A stretch of DNA of 64,000 bases from Archilochus colubris (taxonomy: Eukaryota; Chordata; Aves; Apodiformes; Trochilidae). The notes beneath the pieces are model-generated. The model did no database searches. It saw only the letters and a program-made list of their open reading frames with translations, and was not told where the DNA came from. Positions 11,512-23,319 of this stretch are shown one piece after another (position 1 is the first letter of the stretch; every line of letters begins with the position of its first letter). The stretch lies in contig CM041104.1 of NCBI GenBank assembly GCA_023079485.1, forward strand, positions 993,676-1,057,675, written 5' to 3'. The position numbers were made by a program, and so were the translations under genes.

Positions 11512-13499
11512 GGGAAGAGATTTCTGCTGTATGCTGCTCCCTCAGTGTTCTCTGTCAGGGGAGAAAAGGGTCTCCAGACATGTTGCATGATCTGTTCATG
11601 TCTGTAGGACACAAAGCGATTTACGACAACTGTTTCTCTCCACATATACCTATTAATTTTTCACCTCTCATCTTTTCTTTGTTATTATGGAAACTCCAAG
11701 CACCACGCCCTGCACCCAGACAGCTCTCCCTTTTCCCCAGGAAGCCTGAGCTGTGGCTACAACCCCACTCTCCAAAACAAAACACCTCTGCTTCCACAAA
11801 GCTGAGCTTGGTGCTCTTTGCTGCTGGGTTTCAACTCTATTACCTGCAGCACCCCACACACCAAACTCTCCTTCTGCTGCCAGCACATGTCTCTCAGGCA
11901 CCCAGGAGGGGCTGCAATGGGTTTGAGCCACCCAGAAATGCCCAGATCCCCAGGAAGAGGGGAGCTGCAGCCCATGTGTGATGCTGTGCGGACACAGGGA
12001 AGGTGGAAGTGGCTGTCCATAGACTTAATTCTGGGAAGTGTGCAGAGCCCCAAGGTCCTGGCCAAACTTGCTTTCTCTCAGCAGGGGCCGGCTACAAAGG
12101 AGTAGAAAGGAAGGCAGCTGCCAGCATTTTCCTATGGTCAGAAAGCCAAGTCCTTCTTGTTGCTTGCTTTTATCAGCCTTGATGACAGGAAAGAGAGTCA
12201 GTAGTGCTGTCTTTGAGGGAGAGAAGGGGACACTGAAGTGCCAACGGTGTCTCTGGTTGGGAAAGCAGCAGCAGGGAGCCCATCCATGGTGTACTCTCTG
12301 CCATGAGGCCACAATGGGTGGAGGAATGTGCAGACACTTCAAGTTTCTTCTTAGGCTGAGGAGCCTGGTAGCATCCTGGCAGATTGGCCTGGCTGCCATC
12401 CCTGTGAACCAGATGAACACAGAGCTGCCCTAGCACCAGGAAACCACCAATGCTGCTTTGTGTCCCTGCTGCTGGTGATGCTCAGCACCTCTTCTGCATA
12501 TCCCTCTGAGCCATCACAGGAGCTGCCAGCAGCAACCAGCAGTGGTCCTAGCTAAGACACACACATGCCAGAACAGTGGGACTGGGTGCAGTATGCCCAG
12601 GCCTGAGCACCTGCAGGATTTCAGGCAGAGCAAACAAACGAGGAATTCATTGTGCGTGTTTCCCTTGCACGTTATTTTTCCTCTCCTTCCTGCTTTTCCA
12701 TTACTTTTTCCACCTCCTCAGGCACGACTGGGGTATTCCTGAGGATTCAGGAAGAGATGGGCTCAGAGCTTCTCAGAGCCACTCAAGACCCATGTGGCTG
12801 AGTGGCTCTCAGCCCAGAGCTGCTCACCACTCCCATGCCTGGAAGCATTTGAATTGAAAACCAATTATTTTGGTAGGCAGTGCAGGGGAAAGGCTCGGGG
12901 CTGCAGGTCCCAAGACTCAGTGCTGAGACTCTGCTGAGATCCTCCAGCCCCGCTTCGTTTCTCTGTTTGGGAGCAGAAGCAGCACCTCGGCACCCACTCC
13001 GTTGCTCAGCAGGAGTGGTGGTGGCTCTGCCCTTCCTGCCGGCAGCTCAGGAAGGTGTTTTCCCACCACGCTTTGAGCTCTTCTTGAACCAACCCTTCTC
13101 CAACCCAGAGCTGCCAACCCAGTGAGTCAGAAATAAATTGGACCATCCAAGAACCGACGGTACCAACGAGGAGCTGGGATGGCACACGTGCTTCTGGCAG
13201 GAACCACGCACCAGCACCGCTACTTGCAATGCCACAGCCCTGCCCGAGGCCCGCACTCCTGGTGGGACCCCCGGCCCCTGCGTGGCACAGAGGACTGGGG
13301 GGTTCCTCAGACCTGTAGCCGACCCTCTCCGGGTACCTGGCGTCTCCACTTCCCCTCGGTCCTGCTCAGGCACCCCGGAGGGGAGGCACAGGACCCAGGC
13401 ATAGCAAAGCTCCCGCCCCGGTGAGGCTCAGTCCCCCTCCCGTGCCCGTCAGGATGGGGCCCGGCTGGAGGCTGTCACCAGCGGGAAACACCTTCCAGG

Positions 13500-14401
13500 A
13501 AAAGCCGCCTCCCCACCGGCTTCTTTTCCGTCTCTTTGTACCCGCAGAGGAGCCTCCTTCCCTCTGTCCCTCCCGTCGTCCCGCTCAGGCCTCAGCAGTC
13601 CCGCACCGGGTGCATGGCGGCAGCGCAGCCCCCCTGGGCCCCTCCCGGGGTCCCGCCGGCGTTCGATGAGAGCAGGAGCGCTGATCGGGAGGGCTCGCCC
13701 GGTTGGGGTGTGCGGCGAGACGGTGCCGTGCGGGGGGACAAAGCTGGGGAGGGGGGAAGGGGGGAGCGGGTGAAGCGCCCGCTTTGTCCATCTGCGCTCG
13801 GTTCCGCCGCTACGGGGCCGCCTGAGTCCCAGTCTCTCGCAGTTGTCCGAAGCAGGCGGGACGGTACCGACTGAGATCAGCCCGGTCACCCGGCTGCCGG
13901 CGAGCGATCAGAGACCGCGGGGCGGTGGCGGGGCGGTGGCGGGGCAGTGGCGGTGGGGGTCGGTGACAGGAGCAGCACAGCGGCCGCTGCGGGAGGGCGC
14001 GTGCCCGCCGGTGTCCCGCGGGGGAGTGGGTGAGCACGCGCCGCCGCCGTTCCGTGGGAGCGCCCCGGGGCCGGAGTGGGCGGGGCGGCTTCGCGCGTGC
14101 GCGGGGCGGGGCGGTGACGCTCGCGCGGGCGGGCGGGGCGGGGCGGGGGGGGTTTAAGGCCTGGCCCCCCCTCCCGGCGCGGCCGTAGCGGCGGGCGGGC
14201 GCGGTGAGTGTGGCGGCGGATCTCTGCGTCTCCTCCCTCCCTTCTTCCGCCGCGGCCGCAGGAACAGCCGGCGCGGCCCGTTCAGTCCATCCCCCGCCGG
14301 GCGCGGCCCGTCCTCCCCTCCGCGGAACCCAGACAGAGCGCCCGCGCCCCCCAAACCCCTTCTGTCTCTCCGGTCCCTTCCGCCCCTCCTTTGTGTCTCC
14401 C
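13500..14401 (+). promoter_or_regulatory. DLGAP4: CpG-island promoter and 5' UTR of the short DLGAP4 isoform
   Basis: CpG density climbs from about 13.2 kb and peaks between 13.9 and 14.65 kb, continuing beyond the start codon at 14402. Just upstream of the alternative first exon there are repeated GC boxes (GGGGCGGGG types at about 14,082-14,147) and a perfect match to the NRF1 consensus on the reverse strand at 14092-14103. A G-run of eight and the sequence tttaaggcc follow at about 14,146-14,160. No canonical TATA box is visible. Transcription probably starts between about 14,160 and 14,210, which would leave a 5' UTR of roughly 200 nt. In human the short isoform also has its own internal first exon; that this CpG island drives it here is inference from position and composition. 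Confidence 0.8.
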
Positions 14402-14432
14402 ATGGCTTTGTGTCTGGAGCTCCTCAGGCAAT
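14402..14432 (+). CDS. DLGAP4: DLGAP4 alternative first coding exon (short isoform)
   Basis: An ATG in the context CCCATGG opens ten codons, MALCLELLRQ, plus one base (T), followed by a GTGAGT donor. Joined to the exon at 48725 the split codon becomes TGT (Cys), giving MALCLELLRQC-SSCLVAYKK. This matches the N-terminus of the human DLGAP4 short isoform (MALCLELLKQC...) with one conservative change. The phase is the same as that of the exon ending at 5548, so the two are mutually exclusive starts feeding the same downstream exons. The resulting protein lacks the MAGUK-binding repeats and keeps the dynein-light-chain motifs, the GKAP homology domain and the PDZ ligand. The exon is far too small to be noticed by length; recognition depends on the remembered human sequence, the donor and the phase. 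Confidence 0.94.
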
Positions 14433-17400
14433 GTGAGTGACCGCCCGGGGCGCGGCGGGCGGGGGGCCGGGCCCTGCATGGCTCCGCGGCGGGGGTGCCG
14501 CCCTGCCCGCTGCTGCCGCCGCCGCTTTGCCGGGGCCGCCGCGATCGCAGCTGCCGCTTCCTCTGCCCACGCGCGGCCCGACCCGGGCGGGCGGGTCCTG
14601 CTACCCCCGCGCTCGGCCGGGGCCGGGGGGGGCTTCGCTGCGCGGTGTCCGTGTCCCCTCGGGAGCTGTTGGTGCTGGGCCTTGGCAGCGGGGGCTGCCC
14701 GACGAGGGGGAGCCGGAACCGCTCCGCCCCGGCCCTCCCGGCCCAAGCGGGGCGATGGCGGGTCCGGCCGGCTGCCCACGCCGGTCCTTACGGCCTTGAA
14801 GGAGTCCCCGAGTGCTGGAGGAAATTAAATAGCGCTTCACGTAATGCATTTTGCCCCAGGGAACGGCAACCCGTTTTTTTTTTCTTTAAAAAAAGGTGGT
14901 TTTTGGATTTTTCCTCCCTTGGAGAAGAAAAGGGCATTGTCTGAGCGCGGCGTGAATGCTGAGGCTCCAGTGCCCGTCGCTGCTGAGGGCTGGCATGGAG
15001 CAGCGCAGCAAGCGGGGACCCCCCGGCTAGAGCAGACCGGGGAAAGTCTCTTCTTAGTTTGGGAGACGAGGTCTGGGTCGAGGCTGCAGGGTTTGAGCCG
15101 TCCAGCTCTGGCCAAGGGTTCAGCTGAACGGCTCTGAATCGAGCTGCAGGTGTAGCTCTGGTATCGGCGTGCTGAGCTGGAGGGTGGGGTTGCTAGGGCT
15201 GGTTTTGAGCTGTAAGTAAAGTAGTACTTAATTTCTCCCCCAGCCTTCATTAAGAGGTTCAAGAGGAGAGTTATTTCCAGGATGCTGTTGATAGGGCTAA
15301 TAGGTATGGGCTGGCACTCCAGGATGTGCAGGAAATGGTTCAGACGGAATTAGGGTCTTTAACTCCTGGGCTGTAACTTGCCACTTGGGGGAGGAAGAGA
15401 AGAAAAAAGGTGGGGGGACCCAACCGACAGCATGTGGCATTGGATCCTAAAATAAATTCCAATCATGTAGGATGATAACAAGCCAGATTGCCAACTTGTG
15501 TTAAGTTGGCAGACTTAACTTCAGAGGGTCCAAATTACTTAGGTGGTGATTGCTTTCCGAATAGGAATTTGATGCTATGAAGTTACATGTTCTTAAATGT
15601 GTAGAGAAAAATGAGCCTAAGAAATGATCAAACCAAGCCTGCTTGTCTGTCAGATTGAGATAATTTATGTGCAGATACCATTGCTCTGCTACCCTCAAAG
15701 TCAAGAAGTTCCCCCTTATCTGCTTAATAAGAAGCCTATCTGCAGAATTTGGCTGAGATGGTGCAGTCAGGGAAAACCTAAAAGCTCATCTTTAAGGTGA
15801 AAGGGCTAAACTGGACACACTAGTTTGTGTCTATGGCTTCCTACTTCTAGTCCACTTCTGAAACAGCAGTGTAAGAGTTTCTGGTGTAGCTGAAGGCCTG
15901 GGATCTCTAACTCTGCTTTTGAAGTGCTGTGGGGTAGTTATGGCACAGTGTGCCACTTTTCAAGGACAAGGTAGCCCTGTATAGCCCCTGCCAGGTCCTT
16001 GTCAGCAAAGGTGACGGTGAAAGAACTTGATTATTGTTATATGTGGATTGACTCTGGACAGTACTGAGAATATGTGTTAAAAAGCATAGTGCACTCCCAG
16101 GCCAGCAGGTACCCTTGTGGCACTTGATCAGCTGTAGCTCGTGTCCCAGCCCTCAAGCTATCAGGCAAACTTTGTCAGCTGCTGGGGGAGAGCTTGCCTT
16201 TTGCTTTGCAGCTGTGTGTGAAACAGTAGTTGGGGACTCAGTTGCTGAATCTGTGCATGCAGTTTGGATTTGTGGGCACTTCTGACTACTTAGCTCAAGG
16301 TTACTCGTTTGCTGCTCCAGCCTGATGTGTAATGCATGGAAGACCTGCTGTTCTCTGAGCTCATTCCTAGCTGTGCATGCTGCCAGAGCAATATAATTTT
16401 AAAAGCTTTTAATGGATAACTAATAACTGCCAGACATTTACAAATAACTGTCAGTTCTTGTCTCCCATATAGGTGTTCCCATTGTTTGAGTCCAGCCTCA
16501 GCTAGTTTGGAGTCGACTGTTCAGCAGCCCCTGTAAAAGTCACTCAGTGACATTATTGCACTATATGCCTGCAGAAGTAAGGCTGCAAAGCCATGCTGCA
16601 GCAGGGCTTGTTTTCATCTCCTTAGCTGATACTTTTGCTCTGTGCAAAAGCCTCAACTATTTTTTAATGGATTGAGGAGGCATAATTGGATTTGGTGCAG
16701 TGCAAGTTACAGTAACATATGTGAGCTGGAAGGATTAAGGCTGTGCAGGCTGGTGGCCTTGTTCAAGAAAAATCCACTTTAATTTCTGCAGTGAAAAGTT
16801 GTCAGTGTGTCTCCTATCAGAGCAGATGTAAAAAGGGAGGGGAGAAATACTAAGTATGATTGCTGTTCGCTGTGAAAGGTGATTACTGTTCAGGCTGTCA
16901 GATCAAGTTCTGTGGAGGCTGTACCTGGGGATGAGAACAGTGAACTTGGGTCCCTCCGGAAGAGCTCAAGAAAGAATGAGTTAATCCTTCCCTTCTCTCC
17001 AGGTCTCCAGGCCAGCCTGCCACCTGGAGAGAGGGACAAGTAGGGAACAGAATGACAACAGGGTGGCTGACATAAGCTGCCTTTAAACAAGTGGAAGTTA
17101 AACTATTTGCAGATGGGCTAGTTAATGAGAAGGGTGGGAATTCTGTCCTCTTCAATTTGTCTTGCAAAATTAATGAATTGCTGGCCTTGCAGTGCAGGTG
17201 GGTGCACAAAGGCAACCTGCTGTCTGCTGGAGAAGCAGTGGGAAAAGGGAACAGCAGCCTGTGACTGAAGTCCTTAGCCCTGTGCTTCACCTCTCTGCTC
17301 TGCCGGAGTCTGGCTTGTAATCTGAAAGGCACCATCTCAAAAGCATTTGCAATTCCACTGAAAGCAGTGAGGTAACTGCTCATATACATCTTCCCATGTG

Positions 17401-19699
17401 AGTCTGGTGTCTGATTTTTATGGGCAAAGTAAGGTAGGGCAATACCAGTGTCTCCATACTGCAGTGCCTGCTATCAAGGACAGGTGACAAGCAGCCCTGG
17501 TCCCCCAGGCTTGGAGAGTCTGTTCCATGCCTGCAGAGGACAGGGTGGTGGGTTATGTGCTGCCAGGCCTCTTCTTGAGTTTTCTTGCAGTACTTAAACA
17601 CTGCAAGAAGACAGCAGAGTTCTGATTCTCTCCTACTTCCCCCTGAGATTCTAGATAGTGGGTTTGGTCTTGCACTGTGAAATTGCCAAAAAAAAAAAGA
17701 TTAAAAAATAGAACTAGTATTTATATTGAGGATGTACTGACTATAAGTCTTGTGTATCTTGTTTAGTATTTGTCATTAAGACATCCAGGTTTCATTGCAA
17801 TTATCTTTTTGAACCTAGTTCTAAGAGATCAAAGCTTAACCTACTGTCTTGTCTCTTCAGTCTGAAGCTGCCCAAGAAACTTAAATTATGAATGGTTTCC
17901 AAGGCAAATTTTTACTTGGAGTGAGTCTGTCAGAGGTGATATTAAAGCAAAGATTAAAGTTGCATGTGCCTTTCTACTGAGACACTGTCACAGTGCAAGG
18001 TGATGTTTGAAAGCTGAGAGGTATTTAAGAGTTGATAAAAGGGAATTTTTCTTGCAAGTTGTCATTAGTTAAGCTTCTAAGGATTATTTGTCTTGTTTAT
18101 ATTCTGGGAGTGGCTGGGGTTCTAACTGAACCAAGTCCCAACAGGGCATTTGTTGTGCTCTGGAGGTATCCCCAAGCCTTTCTGCCTAGGATAGACATAT
18201 CTACAGCTGCATTAAAGTGAAAGTTAAAATTGAGAAGTTAAAGCATGGGTATTTACATCACTCTTAAGCCTTGTGCATAAGGTAACTATCTGTGTCTGAA
18301 ACTAAAGCAAGTGTCTCAAAGGCTACTGTGGAGATGTCTCCAAGGGTTCCTGGTTCCTGGACCATCTTCTGAAGGCTCTTGTTAGGAGCTTTGCTGCTGC
18401 CCCTGCTGGATTAGCCAGTGCTGCTCTTATGGAGAACACTGTCAAGGCAGCTTGAGAGCCAGCAGACTATTGTAGAGCTGTTCTTCCTTGCCTCTTACAA
18501 GGTCAGCTGAGTGACTGTTTTGTTGGGAAGCCTTCTCTTTCTTGTTTCAACCCTGAGACTTCTCTTGGTCCTTGTGTTTGGCCCAAACATGAGGTCCTGT
18601 GTTGGGACATTTCTGTCCAGGAACTTTTCCAGGTTTTGGTGCACTCTATTGAACCAGAGCTTTGACTGACCTGACATTCCACCAGCACTCCCAGGCTGGA
18701 AATCTTGGGCTTCTAGCACTGCTACCTGCTTGCCAGGTCAGGCACTGAATACCATAGTGCCTCTGATTAATCAGGAGGAGACTAGATAGCAAAGCCATCA
18801 CCAAGGCAATGTGGAGCTGGTGTAATGCCCAGCCTTGTACAGCATGGACTGGGATGTTCCAGCAGAGAAGGTGGATTTGGGGGTGTAGGTACTAGTAGAA
18901 TAGAGCTGGAGAAATTTTCCTGTGTGTGTGAACAGAAGGAACAGGGTGCTGGACAGTGCTTGCACCTCCTGAGCTGTGGTCCTCAACAAAAGGACTACTT
19001 GGATTCAAACGCATTGAGCTTCAGTGACCCTGAAGTTTTGCAGTGTGCCCAGGGCAGGGCTGGGAGCAGGAAATGCTGGATGCTGGGAAGCAAGGTCTGC
19101 TCACCAGCAGTTCCTTGCTTTGGCCACAGCACTGCTGCTCTTGGCACCCGGCTCCAGTATCCACATCTCGCTGTCACCCTGCAATCTTCCAGGGCATTCT
19201 GGAGGCTGCTGCTGCTAATAGTGGTATTATGCCACACATTGGCTTTTATCGCTGCTCTGTTAGCGTGCTTACTGGAGATGAGTGCTGCAAAATGCTTTGG
19301 GTTGGCAGAGGTAGGTAGGCTGCCAAAGTGGGCTCTTAGAGCCGTGCTCTCACTGTAGCTCCTGCTTTGTTCGAACACTGCATCAGGCTGATGGGGAGAA
19401 ACCAGCGCTTGGGAGGAGAGGAGACAAAAAGTAGGGACCGGGTATCTGCCTTCAGTCCTCGTGGCTGTGTAACTGCTGGTGTGCTAATGCTGTGAAAAAA
19501 AAGTGCACAGTTTTTCAGCTGGCAGACTTCTCTGCAGTGGGCTGTGTTCCGTCCCATCACTTGGTTGCTGTGAGGGAGGCATCCCCGGGTTTTGGCTGTT
19601 GACGGGTGATGCTTGAATTCCTGTTCACAGTGCTTCAGGAGGGCGATATCAGTGAGGCACCAGGACCGAAATCTGCGAGATAGAAGGCTCAGCCTCCCT

Positions 19700-20400
19700 T
19701 TTTCTCTTCGTTTGTGCACTGGCTGAGGGCAGCGGGGCAGGAGCCGTCTGGGCACCCGAGCAGACGGGGCATGGCCACAGCCTGGCTGGGATGCCTCGGG
19801 GGGCAGCCGGCTGGTCCCAGGGCGGTGTTGCTGGTGCTGCCGGGCATGGCGAGACGCAGCCCCGGTGGTGCTGCTCCCGCTGAGCGCCGTGTGCCGGATC
19901 GGGCCGGGCCCCGCACCCCCTCCGGGCCCCGGACGTGCCGCCCGCGCTGCCGGTCCCGCAGTTCGCGGCAGCCTCTGGGCGGGTTGCGGGGCCCGGGCCC
20001 GCTCTGGGGTGGCCGCTGCCGGGCCGTGCCGGGGCCGTCTCCCCCGGGCTGCGAGGAGACCTCCGCCCTCCGCCGGTTCTTCCGCTGACGGAGCGCGGGC
20101 CCTGCCCCGCCGCACTCCGGGTTGGGTCAGTCCGGTGCGTTCCCCCGGCCCGCAGGGACGCGGCCTCTCGGCTCCGGCCCCGCCGGGCGGGAGAGGCCCC
20201 TGGCTGGCAGGGAAAGCTCCCTGAGCTGCCATGCCCACAGGCAGCACTGCCCGGCTGCTCTCTGCCCCCTTCCCTGTGCAGTGCTGGGTGCCGGGGGGCT
20301 GCAGCCCCCTTGTTCCCGTGTCCCGGCTCCAGCGGGCCCGGGGGCTTCCCGGGAAGTGCCGTGGCGGAGCAAAGCCGAGCGCAGACTAATGAGGTCTCGA
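19700..20400. promoter_or_regulatory. Intronic CpG island of unknown function
   Basis: About 700 bp of very high G+C and dense CpG lies 5.3 kb downstream of the short-isoform start, with AT-rich DNA on both sides. It contains GC-box-like words (gggcggg, ccccgcc) and CGG/CCG runs. Open frames up to about 300 codons on the reverse strand and 170 codons on the forward strand follow from the scarcity of AT-rich stop codons; their translations are Arg/Pro/Gly/Ala-rich and resemble nothing known. It might be an alternative promoter of DLGAP4, the start of an antisense RNA, or an enhancer-type orphan island. The sequence alone does not decide. Confidence 0.6.
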
Positions 20401-21235
20401 ATCAAAGGACAGAACTGGGCCAGCCATGCAGGCTGCCGGCCTGGTGACAGCAGGAAACTTTGAAGTGCTTTCTTCTGGCACTGCTATTTGTGTGCTTACC
20501 TTCGTGGGATTTTTTTTTTTTTTTTCCAAGGACTCTGAAGTATCTTGTGTGCTGTGGGAGGCAGCTCTAAAAATACCTCTAGAGGCTGGTAATTTCCACA
20601 GTCATTATTTCTCTTTTTCTTAGGTTTCTTTCCCTTCTGTAGCTGATGTCTTTGTTCATTGCTGCAAGGTCTGGTCTATACCACAGATGATGTCTTCTGC
20701 TGTCTTCTAGTTCTTGCTCTGTTAGCAAGCATGCTTTGGGTATGGATGATCTGTGTTCAGTGTGTGGATGTGATTTCACTTGTGGGTGAACAAGTCCATG
20801 TATTAGGAGCACTGAGGCCAGAATGACCTAAAACCTTTTTGAAGGGTAGAACTCCAGCCTGTGCAAACCAGAGCTTTTGGTGCTGTTCCGCAGGAGGAAG
20901 TGTGCAGCAATGCCACATCTGCTCTTTGAACCAACCTTGGTTGCAGGTGACTTGAGAAAGTGCCCTTGTCCTGTGTGTCAAGTGTGCCCCAGGATGGATG
21001 GCTTGTTTTTAGTAGCTGGCCAAACCTTAGCAGGAACCCTGGTTCCTGTTAATGCCTTTACTCAAGTCCTGCTGTTGGATGTGAAATAACTTTACCAGAT
21101 TGAAGTAGGAGCTGGAAGAAATGTTGTGTACAAAGGCTCTCACTTGGATGGATTATTGAGAACTGCTGCTGCAGTTATTGAGGGTGCCTGTTAAATCTAT
21201 TTTATGCTAATTCTTATGGTGTAATGCTTTCCAGC

Positions 21236-21257
21236 AATATATATATATTATTATTTT
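21236..21257. repeat. (AT)n / (ATT)n simple repeat
   Basis: A short run atatatatatattattattt, intronic low-complexity sequence. Confidence 0.7.
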
Positions 21258-22854
21258 AAACTGGCTCAGTTTTGGGCAGCTGTGCCCCTTATCACAGAGC
21301 AGCCTGTTTACTGCCCAGCTTCCCTGTGCTATGAGTTTGGGACCCAGGTGCTCTATCTTCTCTGTGAAGAGTAACCATGGCTCTTTCCCATCAAATTGCA
21401 TCAGAGGAACAGGACCAGTCATGAAGGTGTTTGGTGTCTCTGTGTTCAAGGTGCTGTGTTGGGCGCTGTTCTTCTCACTCCAGGTCACTGGACTTCAGTT
21501 CTGTGCCTTACACCTTCAAACTTGCGTTCTTGGAAAGTGTCCCCGAAGCTTACTCATGGGCTGCTGCAGCTTTTAGGTTTGCTTGAGAAAAGAAGAATGC
21601 TGTTACTGTGCTCATGAATGTAACTAGTATTTATTGGGCTGAATCTATAGCAAAAGTAAAGGGTGCCTAAGGCTGAAAGCCTGATGGTGGGACTCGCTGG
21701 GGCTCACTCCTGGACACTGGGGCAATATGGGAGTTGCCTTATCTCTGGGGCTGCAGCAAGTGCTTCCTGATTAACACGAACTCTGGGGTGTCAGGGAGTC
21801 AGATTTGGCTTAACATGCCCCCAGCAGCACTGTAACTATTTAGCTTGTGCTAGCAGAAATTGTTCAGCTGTGTCTTGTATTGATTTGGAGGTTGAGAACA
21901 ACAAAGATGCAGATACCTGGAGGGCCCAGATCTTGTTTGTATCATCTGTTTCAAATCCCAAGTGTGCTTTATCCTTGAAGGTGAAGTTTTAGCTGGCATG
22001 AGTCAGTATGGATTGACATCCCTGGGTTGGTTTCTTTTGTGTATTCCCACACGTGTACAGGTTAACAGTGGCAAATTAAAAGGCTGTTGGGAGGCTTTGC
22101 TGGAGTGTGATGGGCTGGGGAGGCTCCTGTGGATGTGGGCAGACTGTGGTACAAAGAACTTGATGTGAGGGGAGAGGAAAAATGATCTCTCTGATCTGCT
22201 TAGTGTTCTTTAGACCTGGAAAATAAGCTAGTGATGCCATGGGTTTTCTAGACTGGAAGCCCCCATGGCTGGGGGTTTAGGCTCACCTGGGAAACTAAAA
22301 GCAAGGTTTCTGATGTTGGAATTATGTACTTTGTATAACATCATCTCTTGTTTCTGTCTATTATTATGGTTCCAACCACAGAAGAGCTTTCTTGTTCTAA
22401 TTGGCCTCCTGTTCAGACTGGGTTGTGTTGCTGTGTCACCATGGAGACAGTGGTGATGTCACAAGCTGTGGCATCACTGAGAAGTGGTTGGGAGGCAGTT
22501 GTTCATGTTCCCCCTCACCATACCCACACAAGTAATCCATAGATGGGAGGAGAAAGCAACAAATCAATCAGTTTGGGGGCAGATAGAGCTTTAAATGAGC
22601 CTGAGTTACAGCTGTGATTTTTAAGGCTGTTGCAATGGCAGAAGAGGTGTAATATAACCTCTTTCTCAAACTATCTTCATTACTGTGTTGTTGAGCTCAC
22701 TTACTTAAAATAAAGGAATGGCAGGAAGCCCAAAAAACTCCAGCTATAGCTCTTCTGCTTCACTTGAGCCCATTTGTAATGCTAAAAACCCAAATACCCA
22801 CTCAGCTGCATCCTGATGGGCTTGGTGCTGCTTGTGGCTGGATAACAGGAACAC

Positions 22855-22938
22855 TGAGCTTGTCTGGCCAGCTCTGACATGGTTGGACATGATCCCAGGG
22901 GCCTTTTCCAACACAAAAGGTTCTATGATTCTATGATA
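22855..22938 (+). mobile_element. CR1 LINE 3' terminal fragment
   Basis: The last ~80 bp of a CR1 copy: ctctgacatggttggacatg, ggggccttttccaa, then two tail units (ttctatgattctatga). It is truncated to the 3' UTR. Confidence 0.88.
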
Positions 22939-23289
22939 TCAGTCAGAAAAGCTGGTGTATCACCAGTGTGGCTGTTTGAGGAACTTCTTAGGGTCTTTTG
23001 CTTCTCCAGCATTTCTGAGACCTGTTTCTACTGGGAACATACTGGGGTAGCTGAGAGCTTTGTGATGAGATCATGAAAGCCTCAAGGATTTGATTTGTGT
23101 GCCCTCATTCATGAGTTAAGTGGAGATGGTAACGTAGCAGAGAACTGGGCTTCTCTCATGGCTTAATTCTGCTCTTTGCCAAAATGCAGGGAACTTTCTT
23201 CTTATTTCCTGAAATGCCATGACTTTTCACCACATGGTATGTGAGGATATGTTCTGATCTTGTCCATGACTTCTCCTTAGTGTTACCCA

Positions 23290-23319
23290 TTTTTCTTGTA
23301 AGGGTTTTTCTTGTAAAGG
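23290..23319. repeat. 15-bp tandem duplication
   Basis: Two adjacent copies of tttttcttgtaaggg/aagg differing by one base. It is a minor intronic duplication. Confidence 0.7.

Larger units (their letters stand above)
5549..14401 (+). other. DLGAP4: DLGAP4 intron upstream of the short-isoform promoter
   Basis: This is the first 8.85 kb of the 43-kb long-isoform intron, up to the alternative first coding exon. It holds one CR1 3' end, several simple repeats, a possible conserved non-coding block at 9.75-10.08 kb and, from about 13.5 kb, a CpG island; these are listed separately. Overlapping reading frames of 100-160 codons at 7.3-8.0 kb and 10.5-11.3 kb do not resemble proteins I know and lack splice signals in phase with DLGAP4 exons. 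Confidence 0.8.

Noticed and set aside
19336..20247. 303-codon reverse-strand frame in the intronic CpG island
   Set aside because: Pro/Arg/Ala/Gly-rich translation with no family resemblance; stops are rare because the island lacks A/T. All frames there are open for long stretches.
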